64,000 nucleotides of DNA from Meandrina meandrites. Its lineage: Eukaryota > Cnidaria > Anthozoa > Scleractinia > Meandrinidae. Each line of letters begins with the position of its first letter. Position 1 is the first letter of the stretch. The DNA lies in the NCBI GenBank assembly GCA_963693305.1, contig OY855905.1, forward strand, positions 31,739,937 through 31,803,936, written 5' to 3'. The notes under the pieces are model-generated. The model did not search any database. It was not told the origin of the DNA and saw only the letters and a list, made by a program, of their open reading frames with translations. A program made the translations under genes and the position numbers. Below, piece after piece: positions 47,650 to 59,400 of the stretch.

Positions 47650-48523
47650 GTCATTTACCTGGAACACCAGAATGTATTTTAGAAATAATATGCAAACTGC
47701 TAAGATTTATTATTGGAAAAAAAAAACAGTGGTTTGTTCTGACGATGGAAAATACCGTACAAAGGCAGAGTAAATATGCTCCTGACAAAGGGCGTATTTG
47801 ATGGATTTAATTTCAGGGGATCTATTGGAGGGAGTTTGCGCTTCAAGGATGGACTAGCTTCTATTTGGAAGGAAAAACTATGATTAGCCATCAAATCAAA
47901 TTCAAGTCTATCTGACCATAAAGAGATTAAACAATAAACAAGCCACGCTATCATGAAATGAAAGTCTTTAATAAAGCACTATCTTTAATAACAGCTGACA
48001 GTATATACTTGTGCCTTATAATTAGAGGGTATAATCCAGTAATAATTATTCTTAGAATCTAAACTCGATAAATGAGGGAGAAGAGAGAGAGAGAGAGAGA
48101 GGGGGGGGGGGGGGGGGGGGGTATTATCGAAGATTGTTCTTAGGAGTGCTTGGTGTTCCAGGTTTTTGTACTTGCCAGCATTTTACGGTGTAGAAAAAGT
48201 GATGTACCCTAGTTATGCAATGTTTTACTGCGAAACTGATCCTATGTACGTACATTTTCAGGATGGACACGAGCCTTTTGGGCGAGTACGTTTACAAACA
48301 AATCGAGTCAGAACATTCACGGTATGCCACGGGAAAATATTTTATCGTGATAAAGGGAAGCAATATACTTGAAATCCAAAATCCAAATCCTCTAATATTA
48401 CTTTCACCACGGATTAAACTAAAGAAAGTCAATCAATCATAAAACGTCATCATAAATCGTCATACATGTTTGAACATTTTTCGCAAAACCTAAACTATAA
48501 TATAAAAGTCAGTGTGCGTTTTT
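47650..48523. other. intergenic with GA/poly-G tract
   Basis: A (GA)n run at 48083–48100 turns into a poly-G run to 48121. No supported gene up to the stop codon of the peptidase gene at 48524. Confidence 0.5.
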
Positions 48524-51500
48524 CTAGCCTGTTAAAGGCTCCAGAACTCTTGCAGCACTTTGTACACAATAAACCGCTATTGATAACTGTTGCCTAACTA
48601 GATCCCAGTCTCCGGATTTCTCGGCCATGTGGAGAGCTTCCGTGATACCAGGGAATGTAGCTTTTGCTGGTTTAATATTGTGAAAACCATAGTTGAAAGC
48701 CACGTGTCGGGCCTGAGGTGAACCTGGGAGGCCATATGGGTAGATAAACGCCTTTTCTACTCTAACCATTTGATCATTGATCGTGCGCAGATCAGAGGGC
48801 CTTTCGAGTTTCGCTTGTCCAGATTTTCGGGTCTCAAATTTTCGGCTGGCGTTTAAGAACCAGGATACAGCTTCCTGAAGCGCGGATAGCGATATGCCAT
48901 TGGCTGAGAACTTTGGAGACGAGGCGACGACATGGAATGAAAAGTTTAACGCGAGTGCATAGTTTAGAATGTCAAATGGAAGCAGAGGGTCATCAGCGAG
49001 ATGCAGTACCATTCCTCCTCCAAATTGTGTCATAGCTTTGTGTATTTCGAACTTCTGGTCAACAAACGTTTTCATCCAATAAAAGGTATCTTGCTGCGTG
49101 TGATATACAGGATATAAAGACGACTTGTCCCCGTACCCAAACCAATATCCAAAATCACCGCATGGTATTCCTAAGTACTGATAAAAAGGCACGTAATCAC
49201 TGGCAGAGAAAAGGTTGTATAGCATCGGTTCATTGCTAGCGGTATCGGAAGGAGACCTTTTCAGCCAGATGTCATACATCGTTTCAGTTGTAGCCTTCGT
49301 ATTATTGGGGTGTTTGATCTCTTTGCTCAATTTATAAGTTATTTGTTTAAAGAGAGGAGACGCCCTTGCTCTTAACACATAATCTCCACACACAGCAATG
49401 TCCAAGTTGAAGTACGCCACTGCGCGCTCAGTTAAAATGTTTGCATTTTCCTCGACCCACTCGTTTGATCCGATCAAGTTGAACTCCTCTCCTCCCCAGC
49501 TGCAGATTTTTATTGTTCGTCGCGGTCTCCATCCTTTCTTCATAAGCATGCCCATCACTCGAGCCATTTCATTGGTTACCGTGGTTCCACTCAGTGCGTC
49601 GACGGCACCGAAGGACCACGAGTCCCGATGGTTACCGACGATTACATACCGATCAGGATCGTCCTTACCAAAAATGGTGCCAATAACGTTGTAAATCGTC
49701 TTTTCCTGTAGTTTGTTATTAACCTCTAGTTTGAGTTTGGCGCTGCTATTTTGAAACCCTGGACCAGTGCGGTATGTGATGTTTAAGCCACCTTGCCATG
49801 TCTCGGGAGCTTCTAGCCCTACAGATATGTAACAACAATTGCAGTTTTAGGAAACACTGTAGTAAAAACCAGTGCTGAACATGGCAAGTCAACTTTAACT
49901 AGCTAATTTCCACAATTATTTTAAAAAACTCGTTGCGAAATAAATTCGTTTATTTTATTTAATATCAACACCATATTCACTGCCAGTCACGTAAATAATG
50001 ATAATCAAGATTCTGCACGATTCACACTATACCGCGAGCAGCCAAATGTTCTGTAAAACAGAGCGGGTTTCAAGAAGTAGAAAAAACAACATAATTACCT
50101 CCCAATCTCCGCAACAGTTCCATAGCATCTCCATAAGATATCACCTGGGCTGGGATCTTTGGGAGTTCACTCTCATTTACAGGTCTGCGGTACATTCCCT
50201 TGGTAGAAGGAAGGACTGGAGTCAAGGGATCGCCGTTGTAGGCACCAGATAATATAGTCCCTTCTTGCAGCCCGCTCGGTGGTAGCCACCAACCGTTAGG
50301 GTAAACTTGACTTTCGTCGTATCCTTGCTGAGCAGAGAAGGATGGATCGGCGTAAATAAGTGCTCCTATTGCTCCGTGTTTTTCAGCATTAGAAACCTAA
50401 AGAAAATAAGTTATACCTAATTAAGTCATGATCAAGGACTCGAAAAACCAGAAACGCCAGATTTTGTTCCAAGGTTACAGGATCTGGCAATTCCCGGCAA
50501 TAAAATCATGACTGACCATATCATGAGCGTGGGACAAAGAAAATAAAATAAAACATTCTGAGTCCCCGACGGGAATCGAACCCATGGTCTCCCAGATACC
50601 TGTTGTGAAAAATGGCACAGCTCACCACGAGCCTATGGTAGCTCAGTGGTTAGAGTGCCCCACCTGTGTCTGGGAGGCCATGGGTTCGATTCCCGTCAGG
50701 GATTCAGAATTTTTTCTTTGTCTCACGCTCGTGAGAAATGAACATATCATCTTTATAATTTATTCGCCGAGCTTAAAATTCACCATCTTCATTACTTATT
50801 ACAAGTAAAACGATATGTAACTGAAACTATTCTTCTCTCTAATCCTCTTAGGTTTCATTTCTTTAAATACATCCTAAACTCACTCTGACATTTTAATCAC
50901 CCGGCATCGGAAGCTTCCCTGGCTAAGCACCTTTTCAACGGCAAAAAGCTGTAGTCTACACACACGAATTATTTATCACTTTTGTTTGTTTGTTGTTGTT
51001 GTTGTTGTTGTTTTTCTTGCCCGACCAACCGTCACACTTTCTTATCATGAAAGAGATGGTCATGGGAAATCGGAAACGTTTAATTGACATGGCCTTGGCA
51101 TTATGGTGAAGAAAACCTTAATCGGTACGACACACTATAACATGATCATAAACAACATGACTTCAGTCTCGGCGAAGATTCGACGATGAGAGGGTCATTC
51201 TTAAAAACTCGACTTGCTCTAGCTAAGAGCTGAAAATGTAGATGATGATAAAGAAGCAATGTGTTGGATTTTTTTTAAAATTAAAATGTGTTTTTGTTAG
51301 TATTAAGTCTTAAATTTTACTTTTCTAAATGTTATATACACTGCCCCTCACAAGGATACACAGCTATATACACGAGCTATTCTTCAGTGTAAAATGTCAA
51401 TCGGCAGACTTACTCCTCTTGATCGGATGATGACGATATTTCCTTGCACGGTTATATTCATTTCAGCAAGCTTTTCGAAATCCGCATCTCCCCCAAAATT

Positions 51501-53485
51501 GGCATAAATCAGATCAGCTTCAACTGTACCATTGGCCGAATACGCCAAGTACGGATAATGGTCAAATGACTCAGCGCTGTTTGGATCGGGCGATATCTGG
51601 AAGAATATCAAAAAAAATAGACTATATTACACGGGTATTTTAATACTGCTGGGGAAAAGAGATACTTGGAAATCCTCGAATCTTATTTTCTAATCAGAAG
51701 CAGCGGCCGATTACCCGGAGCGTGCAACTCTCATACTCTCATGCTACGTCTGTCACAACGTTTTCACAGATTGGCTTATTTTTAAAATCCCTTTTCCAGG
51801 GAAAGTGTGCGTTCGATTCGCGATCGATTCCCGGTCCCAGTGTCATATATGCGTTGAGTTTGTTGTTGGTTCTCATCCTTGGGTTTTTCTCCGGGTTCTC
51901 CGATTCTTCTCCCTTCACAAAAACCAACATTTCTTAAACTTTAATTCTCCCTCCCTACCCCACAACTCTTACACACAGTTAAATCGGTTATTGTGCTTCT
52001 CGTTTACCTACCTATATTGTTACCAAATACGTATCGTTGCTTAAACTATATTTCGTATGTTTTGCGAACGCGCGCGGTCCGCGCGGTCTTCGAACATAAG
52101 CCTGGAGCGAGTGTCAAAACGGAGAACGAGACTGGGTAGAGACGTCTCCATTACTAAAAGGTAGGGTACCCAAAGGGTACATGTGCGGGATATAATGTTC
52201 CAACTCATTTGTAAAACTCATTTGCATTAACGGACTTACAACCCGATCGCATTAGTGTGGGATACCACAGGTGTCCCACACAAAAAATAATGCAATAAAT
52301 CCAAATCAATCAACCGACGGTTCAACCCCATATCGAATTGGACTTTGGAAAAAATGGAATACTGTACTTAACTAACCTTTATCTTTCCTGTTATGCCGTA
52401 GATAACTTTACCGCCCTCCACTATCGTAACCTTGTTGGGTTTGTTTGTTTGCGGAAAGGACAGGAGAACTCGGTACTCGGGTTTTTCTACCTTGTCAAAC
52501 CCGAACGTTAGCCAATTTTCAGCAAGTTTATCTGCAAGCTCCCGCTGCCTATGGGATCCAGCGATGTGAGGCTGCTTCGAAAATTCCCTATAAAGACACG
52601 TTTTACCGTAAAAGATTTATTATCCCACATTCTTGTGTTAAACTTCGTTTTCCCCAAGACTCCTTCAAAAGTCACTCCTCCGTATTTCAACGTTTTAACA
52701 AATCCCGCAATTCCCAATAACATCGTGCACTGATCAAACGTTAAGTATTTATGGGCCTCTGATATATTAGCCACTTCTGGTCAAGCTCGTTTCAATCAAA
52801 AAACATATTTAACCGATTTTAGCTGGCGTAACCAACAAAAGGCACATGCTACAATCTCGTTTATGGAATGTCCGACAACTTTAGCAAACTGTCAGCTAAA
52901 ACTAAATTAAGTTAACAAAATATTATTTTTTATCTTGGTGAATTCAAAATATTTTAAGATTCGATAAGACATCGAAATGTAAACAAACCCGAGCTTATTT
53001 CAAATACATTCTGCCGTGGATTTCAGTGTGCCATGTAAACGGCTATCAGGTTTATACACACGAACTACCCTCTGATCTGATTTTAATAATGCCCAATGTT
53101 AAATTTTTCGTAATCATTTCCTTTATATTCTTCTTTACGCCAAACTGATTGCATAATTACATAATTTGTTTTTGTTAGTATACCTCATAACAGATTCCAA
53201 CTTTTCAGCACTGATCGTTTTCTTAAACAGCTCGTAGAACTCATCAAAGTCGTTCGACTTGTCACCAAGCGAAGTTTCTTTGCTGCAGGATTCGTTCCCA
53301 GGTTGCTTGGCAAAGTAACCGATCAAGAAGCCAACAAAAAACACGACAACGGCGACGACTGCAAAACCCAACACAGTGCGCACATTTCTTCTTTTCGGTT
53401 GAATTGGCTTTAAGCCTCCGAGAGAGTTCGTATCCTCCATATAAGATTCTTCGTTCGTCATGCGGTTTAATTCATCACCCGACAT
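48524..53485 (-). CDS. glutamate-carboxypeptidase-II-like M28 membrane peptidase (five exons)
   Basis: Exons are 53485–53184, 52587–52377, 51596–51414, 50396–50099 and 49818–48524 (762 aa; human GCPII is 750). It is a type II membrane protein: short cytoplasmic N-terminus, one TM helix (VLGFAVVAVVVFFVGFLIGY), then the ectodomain with a protease-associated part (exons 2–4), the M28 core and the dimerisation domain. The di-zinc site is intact: His395 and Asp405 in GNHRDSWSFGAVDALSG, Glu442/Glu443 in SWGGEEFNLIGS, Asp471 in YFNLD, and a His in YPVYHTQQDTF. An active, cell-surface peptidase is expected. The residues that make human GCPII prefer acidic C-terminal glutamate are mostly changed (R210 to Gly, N257 to Trp, R534 and R536 to Asp and Gly, Y700 to Pro), so folate/NAAG hydrolysis should not be assumed. 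NAALADL-type is a better label than FOLH1. Confidence 0.88.
50522..50606 (-). mobile_element. tRNA-like SINE copy, inverted
   Basis: Reverse strand: GGGAGACCATGGGTTCGATT (B box) then CCCGTCGGGGACTCAGAAT and TTTCTTTGTCCCACGCTCAT. It is the 3' part of the same element found intact at 50640–50740. Confidence 0.72.
50636..50740 (+). mobile_element. tRNA-like SINE copy
   Basis: GGTAGCTCAGTGGTTAGAGT (A box) and ATGGGTTCGATTCCCGTC (B box), then a TTTTTTCTTTGTCTCACGCTCG tail. It is not called a tRNA gene because no 7-bp acceptor stem pairs and the tail is shared by other copies. Confidence 0.78.
50992..51017. repeat. (GTT)n microsatellite
   Basis: Short GTT/GTTT run inside an intron of the peptidase gene. 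Confidence 0.8.
51720..51955 (+). mobile_element. tRNA-derived SINE copy (plus orientation)
   Basis: GATCGATTCCCGGTCC (B-box-like) is followed by GTTGGTTCTCATCCTTGGGT, TTTTCTCCGGGTTCTCCG and ACAAAAACCAACATTTCTTAAA, the same tail as the minus-strand copies at 985–1245 and 59745–60150. It lies in the intron between the second and third peptidase exons. Confidence 0.7.
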
Positions 53486-55328
53486 AGCCAGTCCTTGCTG
53501 CGGAGGTAGATACGATTAAATTGAGCGTCTTGTTTCTTTTGTCTCAGTGCTCACTGCAACACATGCGTCGATTGAGAATAAAAAGGTTAATTGATACCAA
53601 GAGCCCATGCAAATTTCTGTTTATACACATCACTAACCCTTGCTGTTTATGTTTTTATAGGCGCCTCAAATCTTACAATCCGATTGGTATCAGTTAATAG
53701 TCTCTGTCAATCTCATTTTTTAGCGGACGAACGTGAAATTGCCAAAAGCATCGTTGTTATGTCCTTGCTAAAATATCCTTTATTCACACTGTTTTGGGTA
53801 ACTTAGTGACAATATAGTTGCGCTAATTTCATCCTGTTTTGATGAGTGTCAGTCTGCTTTATTTTCCGTCACATGGCACACACTGAGCTGGTAGCACAAC
53901 TGATGAAATTTCATTTCCTTCGGTTGTCAAAATTTAAAACTGTTCTGTAAACGAGCTCTTACCTTCAGTGTGCTTAGTTCTGTTTAATTTTTTTTTTTCA
54001 TTCATTAGAAAAGCATTGATCCTCAAATTGAAAAGAGACAATATTGGGTAATGCTGTGTGTGGTGGATTAAACGAGTACGTCACAGATAGCGTTTCAGTC
54101 AAAACAATCCTGTTCCTTTCTGTTTTACGTACGTATCTCAGCTCTTTAGAACTTTTTCCTTTCCATCTCAGTGAACTTTTATTTGAAGTTTTCCCCGATT
54201 TCATGTTAACTTTGTACATTATTCCTTGCCCTTCTAAGATGGATTTACTTCGTACCTTCCATAATATGTATTAAGTAAACTTTAAGATGTGACATAATCC
54301 GGCGTTTCGACAAGGTTAATGCAACGGGGACCAAAACCAGCAGCAAATCGGCGCGAATTTTGCTGCTCCGTTTTCTCTTCTCGCCCCGACAAACCCTGCA
54401 AGGTCGAGCAGATTCCCCCCCTTCTTCCTCCATACGTTTCAGACCAAAAAAGCATTTCTTTAAGATGTAATCTCTCCACAGCCGTTTTAATTGTAACCGA
54501 GCGCGATTCTGTATAATCTCGCAAATTCTGTAGTAAGCAAAGCCTGTTGTGAATTCATATTAAGCACTGAGTTGCTTTGTTAGTTAACTTTTAATTGTGC
54601 CCCCGACAGGATCCGACGGCAGGACGTCGATAGTGCTGCAGATGGCCCCTGCCTGCGGCTGACACAGTGAAAGTGCATTGCAAACTGATAGATTGTTAAG
54701 CAAGCTAATGGACTACTAATCGCGGTCGGAGACAAAAAATAAGCCGTTTTTCTTTGGTAGGCTTAAAAGGCGTAATTGCAAATCCACGAAAGACTCTACT
54801 AAACTCTAACTGCACGAAACACTGAGCCACTGATCATGCGCGGTTCATGACCCATAATCCCCTGAGAGTGTTGTGCTCCCACGAGCTTTTGTGGAACTTA
54901 TAATAATCAAAGGTTTCTCTGAGACTGCGACTGTTTTGCACGATGAAATACATGTATGAATAGCATTATAAGCAGAAAAGATAACAATATTTTGGTAGTG
55001 TTGCCAACATAACTTTCAACTTCTATCCCTTCTTTAAACCTCTTAAAATAAATTACATTCACCAACTCGCTGCCTGACTCCACAATGCAATAATGCATAA
55101 CGCTCAAGACAAATGTACGCTTTGCGGACCTGTGTGTTAAGTCAGCTCATTGCGTTGGTATAATGCAGTAGAAACCAAGGAGGGCGAGAGTTCAAGATAT
55201 GGGCGGGCACGCGCACGACCTTTTATTTTTTATTTTTTCTCCTCCGACGTGTTCCCAAAATTGTCGTAAAAATGAGCATTGGTCGTAGTGAAGAGTTTAC
55301 CGTTTTGGTTTACTGTGGCAATGAAGCA
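53486..55328. other. intergenic between the peptidase and TRP genes
   Basis: Includes the 5' flank of the peptidase gene. Sequence at 54300–54440 is somewhat GC-richer, but no gene could be supported. A T-run lies at 53988–53998. Confidence 0.45.
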
Positions 55329-55680
55329 TACCGTAAAATTCCGGTTATAAGCCCCCCCTCCCCCCCCCCCCCCGCTTGTAAGCTCCCCCAGTTATAGGCC
55401 CATATACCTGGAAACAATAAAATACATCCGGTTATTAGCCCCCCTCTGCTGGATGACAGTACTGAACAGTGCTAAATGTTGCTTTATTATGACTTGTTAA
55501 CTTAAAAACGTATTTCGATCAACACTGCCGTGGCTTGTTTCGAAACGTTTTTTTTATTCCGCTTATAAGCTCCCCCCCCCCCCCCCCCCCCGGATATAAG
55601 CCCCTCCGCTTATAAGCCCACCCAAAACCCCTTACGAAGTTGTATAAGCCCAGGGCTTATAACCGGAATTTTACGGTATT
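55329..55680. mobile_element. MITE with TACCGTAAAATTCCGGTTAT termini
   Basis: Left end ACCGTAAAATTCCGGTTATA and right end, read in reverse, ACCGTAAAATTCCGGTTATA are inverted copies of about 25 bases. The body holds repeated CTTATAAGC words and two poly-C runs. A related fragment is at 47555–47645. Confidence 0.8.
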
Positions 55681-56475
55681 TATTATACGGCTGGACCGCC
55701 TGGTCCACGCTCAAGATTACCCACGATTTTCACGCAAATTTGTTGTTGTTGCCATATAATAAACACGCAAAAAAGAACTTGGCCAATATTCCGCCATCTT
55801 GGCCTCACGCTTGGTCAATAACCCATATATACAATCAAGTCCCCAGCTTGTATTACGAAGTTCACTGGGTACGTCATCACTGCATATTCTCCAAGACAGA
55901 TTTGACACTACAACAATAAATGTAAAAATATTAGAGGACCAAATGAGACCGACTGCTAATTTTAACGTTATGGTGAATTCATTTATTAGTTTATTAATTT
56001 ATTTTTGAACTTTATTTGAATTAACAGAGAAACTGTTTTTAAAATTCACCTGAGTACAATTTTAACCCCACTGAAGTCGAGTAGATATTACAGTGCAACT
56101 TATAAACGTTATTAAGCCTTTGCCAGATATATAGTACCGCTTTGGGCCAGGGTTTGCCGTGGATGCACTTTAGCTGCACGGCTTTGTAAATCAAGCACTG
56201 CAAGCGCTTCACGATTACAGTTAATAAGGAGTGAGAATTCGTCGTGTTCACAAGCAACTTCACTGAGCAAAAAGAAAATAAATAAATTAAGTAAATAAAT
56301 AAAAATTTGCAGTGGCATATCCGAGAGTGGCTCTTTGTCCACTGTTTCCAGATCGAACTAAGATTTAGAAGTGTTACTAGATATTTCATTTCGTTGGAAA
56401 ATGAAAATAGCTCTATTATGAACAAATTAAAAAAAAGTGAAGTCACTGAACTGCCCCATGACCATCAATTTTAAT
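55681..56475. other. intergenic / 3' flank of the TRP gene
   Basis: No coding exon was found. 56309–56375 matches the 3' part of the SINE family (GCAGTGGCAT… CTGTTTCCAGATCGAACTAA…TTTAGAAGTGTT). Confidence 0.45.
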
Positions 56476-59400
56476 TTAAACACTCTTCCTAATTTCTTTT
56501 CCTCTGCAAGTCGCACGCCCTAACTTTTGAATCTCATTTAGGAGTTTCTCCTCGAATTCTTTTGTTTCTTCTCTTCTCCTGTTTTCCAAGGCCGTCATTT
56601 CTTCTCTCAAGGCATCGAGTTTCTCTTGTAAAGCAAGGTCCCTCATGTGCTGGACGGCTGCTGAAGACTGGGCTTGTCTCTTATCACGTGGGCACATCTA
56701 AATTGAGAGCATCAGAATTATTCAGGCTTATTAATCATGTTAGCTTATCTAAACCTCCATGTAATAATTTATATTAAATTTATATAGTTGATTCACGCTG
56801 GCGTAGATTTCGTTTAAAAATAGCTCCAACAACCTACTTGACTTTAAATTTGGCTTATGTTTATATTTCCCCCATGTAAAAGCCTGATCTGTCAACAAAC
56901 TTTCATCACCGCGCAGTCATATTTTTGATAATTTAAGCGATCATATGTACTTTTGGGAAACTCTGTGCCTTACGGCTATTGCGTTGAATTTTCAATAGAG
57001 ATCTCAGGGTTTGAGCCAGTCAGTCAAAGTGTTGTTGTGTTCCTGAGAAATACAATTTACTGTGAAAGCGCCTCACCCCACCCAGGGAAGCATAAATGGG
57101 TACCGGTGAATTATGAGGGCATATGAAATGAACAACAGAGTATAAGATTGGTTTGTCCATAAACGAAACTGGAAATCTCATTTTCGATCGCAAAATCCGG
57201 ATTTAGATTGGTTAAAAGCAACGCTACCTTACGTTGCGATCCGAACAATCCACCACTGAAGGTGGATCGTTCAGATAGGTAACTGTAGCTGGTTTCAGAT
57301 TTTCGTTCCATTTGAGCGAGCTTGGTCCAGATTATATCGCATGATCAGTCAGCTCGGCACACGTGGTCAGTCAGCTCAATCTTTTTTAGATATTCGTTCT
57401 AGCTAACACGAAGATTCAAACAGTCAGGATTAACTTGATCCGCAAATGGATTGGTTAAAAGGAATGCTATCGTGATAGCCACTACACGAAAGGCTATAGT
57501 GATAGTGGTTACAATAGACAAAGATCACTACTAAGATCACGAGGCCGCTCACACATAGAGCATGATTGTAAGGGAAACCTGGCAAAAATACCGGGAGGGG
57601 TAACCTGCTGTGTGCTTGAGCTCCATCGGCGGTGGGAGGGGTAAGGAGTAGCACAAAACATCGCAGGATTTTCATCGGATAAACTAGATTAAGTTCAAAA
57701 TAAATGGGTGGCAAGTGAGGCACCTTTGCGAGGACACGAATTCCTTTGAAGCCCATTGCAACGTAGGGAAAGAGTTCCGTTCGTCCAGCGGTGTACTTCA
57801 TATGAGAACGCTCTACCACTTGGCTATTCTTGAAAAATACAATGGGAATTGTGCCATATTTTGCCTCATCAAACTCAACTTCACAGGCCATAACATCACC
57901 CCGATACGCCATACATGTAGCGTCTGAAAAAGAAAATATTCAAACATTGTTTAGTAATGAGCAGCGATAGAAAGGAGCCTGCATATGTTGCCTACGTTAC
58001 GCTCGTTTGTTTGTATCACCTGTTTGGGCAATTTTCAAGCTACAAACGTACGTTCAATAAGTTTGCGGTTTTTAGAAAATGAATAAACAAACATAAGGTA
58101 GGCAGCGTGGCCTTGTGGATAGGCGCTGGACTTGAAATTCGCATTTTAGTCTGGATTCTTATGTATGCTATGTTTGTTTCATATACACGGCCCCACAAGC
58201 TTCAAGCTTCTTCTTCTATAGTGATCAGTTGTTAAGCATATCATCGCGCCTCGGAGAAAGGGCAGGTCCTGGGGGTGAACGAAAACCATGCATATCGCCA
58301 CGTTTTATTGGCTTACCTCTAGTAACTTCTCTACCCGATTTATGATGGCGCGGTTCAAATATTTTTCCATCGTCTGCATGATACCCGACAGTTCCATCTA
58401 CCCAACCAGGCATACAATGACAGTTGTAGCCCTGGTACACAACACCCACACCTACAATTCGCCTCTCGCCACTCTCTTGAATTAGTACCTGGAAAATAGA
58501 AGCGTTCACGAGGCGCTCTTGAAAGTATTGTGAAGAAAACATGTATAAATACACTAACATAACTATCTAAGCTCTGCTAACCCTTTAAGCCCTAATATCA
58601 AAATACACATTCTCTCAACTGTTCTCTATACATTTGTTTTAGAACTAATAAGGAGAATCTATTTTCAAATCAGGACACTTTATCTCTAGTGATTATTTTC
58701 TTCATTCTCGTCACCTGTCTGTTTGATTCAGCAGTGATATTGTAAGGAGAAATAAGATGCTGGTCCTTCTTAGGGGTTAAAGGGTTAAATCCCTCTTAAG
58801 ACATAAGTATATCCAATCGATCCGTTTTAGAGTTTTAGGCCCGCGCTAAACACCGTCCGTTTCATGCGCCGACCTAAATTCAACTAATTATAAGCACATG
58901 AAAGGTTCGTTCGGTCGATCCGACCCAATAACTATAGTGATTAGTTGGCTATAACTTAAACATAAACGTGCGCCGAAATTTTGAGTTTTTCAAGACAGTT
59001 TCACGATGTTTCGTCCTTTTCATATATAACCCTATGTAGGATCATGTAGGGCTATTCTCCCACAATGTAAATACAATTTATAAAGATCAGTAACGAGCTA
59101 ATGTTCCAATATTCAATAGCTTTTTCCAAGCAATCTCAAGATCTAGGTATCTGTTGATGTTGGTTGTGACATGTTGTAAGTCTCGGGGTGGGGGGGGGGG
59201 GGAGATTATAGGCGGTTCCACGGAGCAAACATGGCAGCTCACTCCATGTTCCGCTGATCCTAAGTTTCGCATTTGTTAAAGTCCTGTATGAACTAGTGTC
59301 CAGGCCAATCACAACAGTTCTCGAGATGTTTCTCACCTCAAACCTGGGCATTTCTGGAGTAAAAGGTGTCAAACACTGAGCACCATGATGTTCCCGGTAA

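Noticed and set aside
50636..50710. tRNA gene
   Set aside because: A and B boxes are present but the acceptor stem does not pair and the same tail follows in other copies; it is a SINE.
52508..52774. Minus-strand 88-codon frame over the second peptidase exon
   Set aside because: It is a different frame; the frame giving SKQPHIAGSHRQREL matches the GCPII family and the splice phases.
58225..58560. N-terminal extension of the SPRY exon (residues before VLIQESG)
   Set aside because: A strong acceptor (TCTATTTTCCAG) directly before VLIQESG joins in phase 0 to PRFE and restores the usual start of the SPRY fold; upstream sequence is intron.
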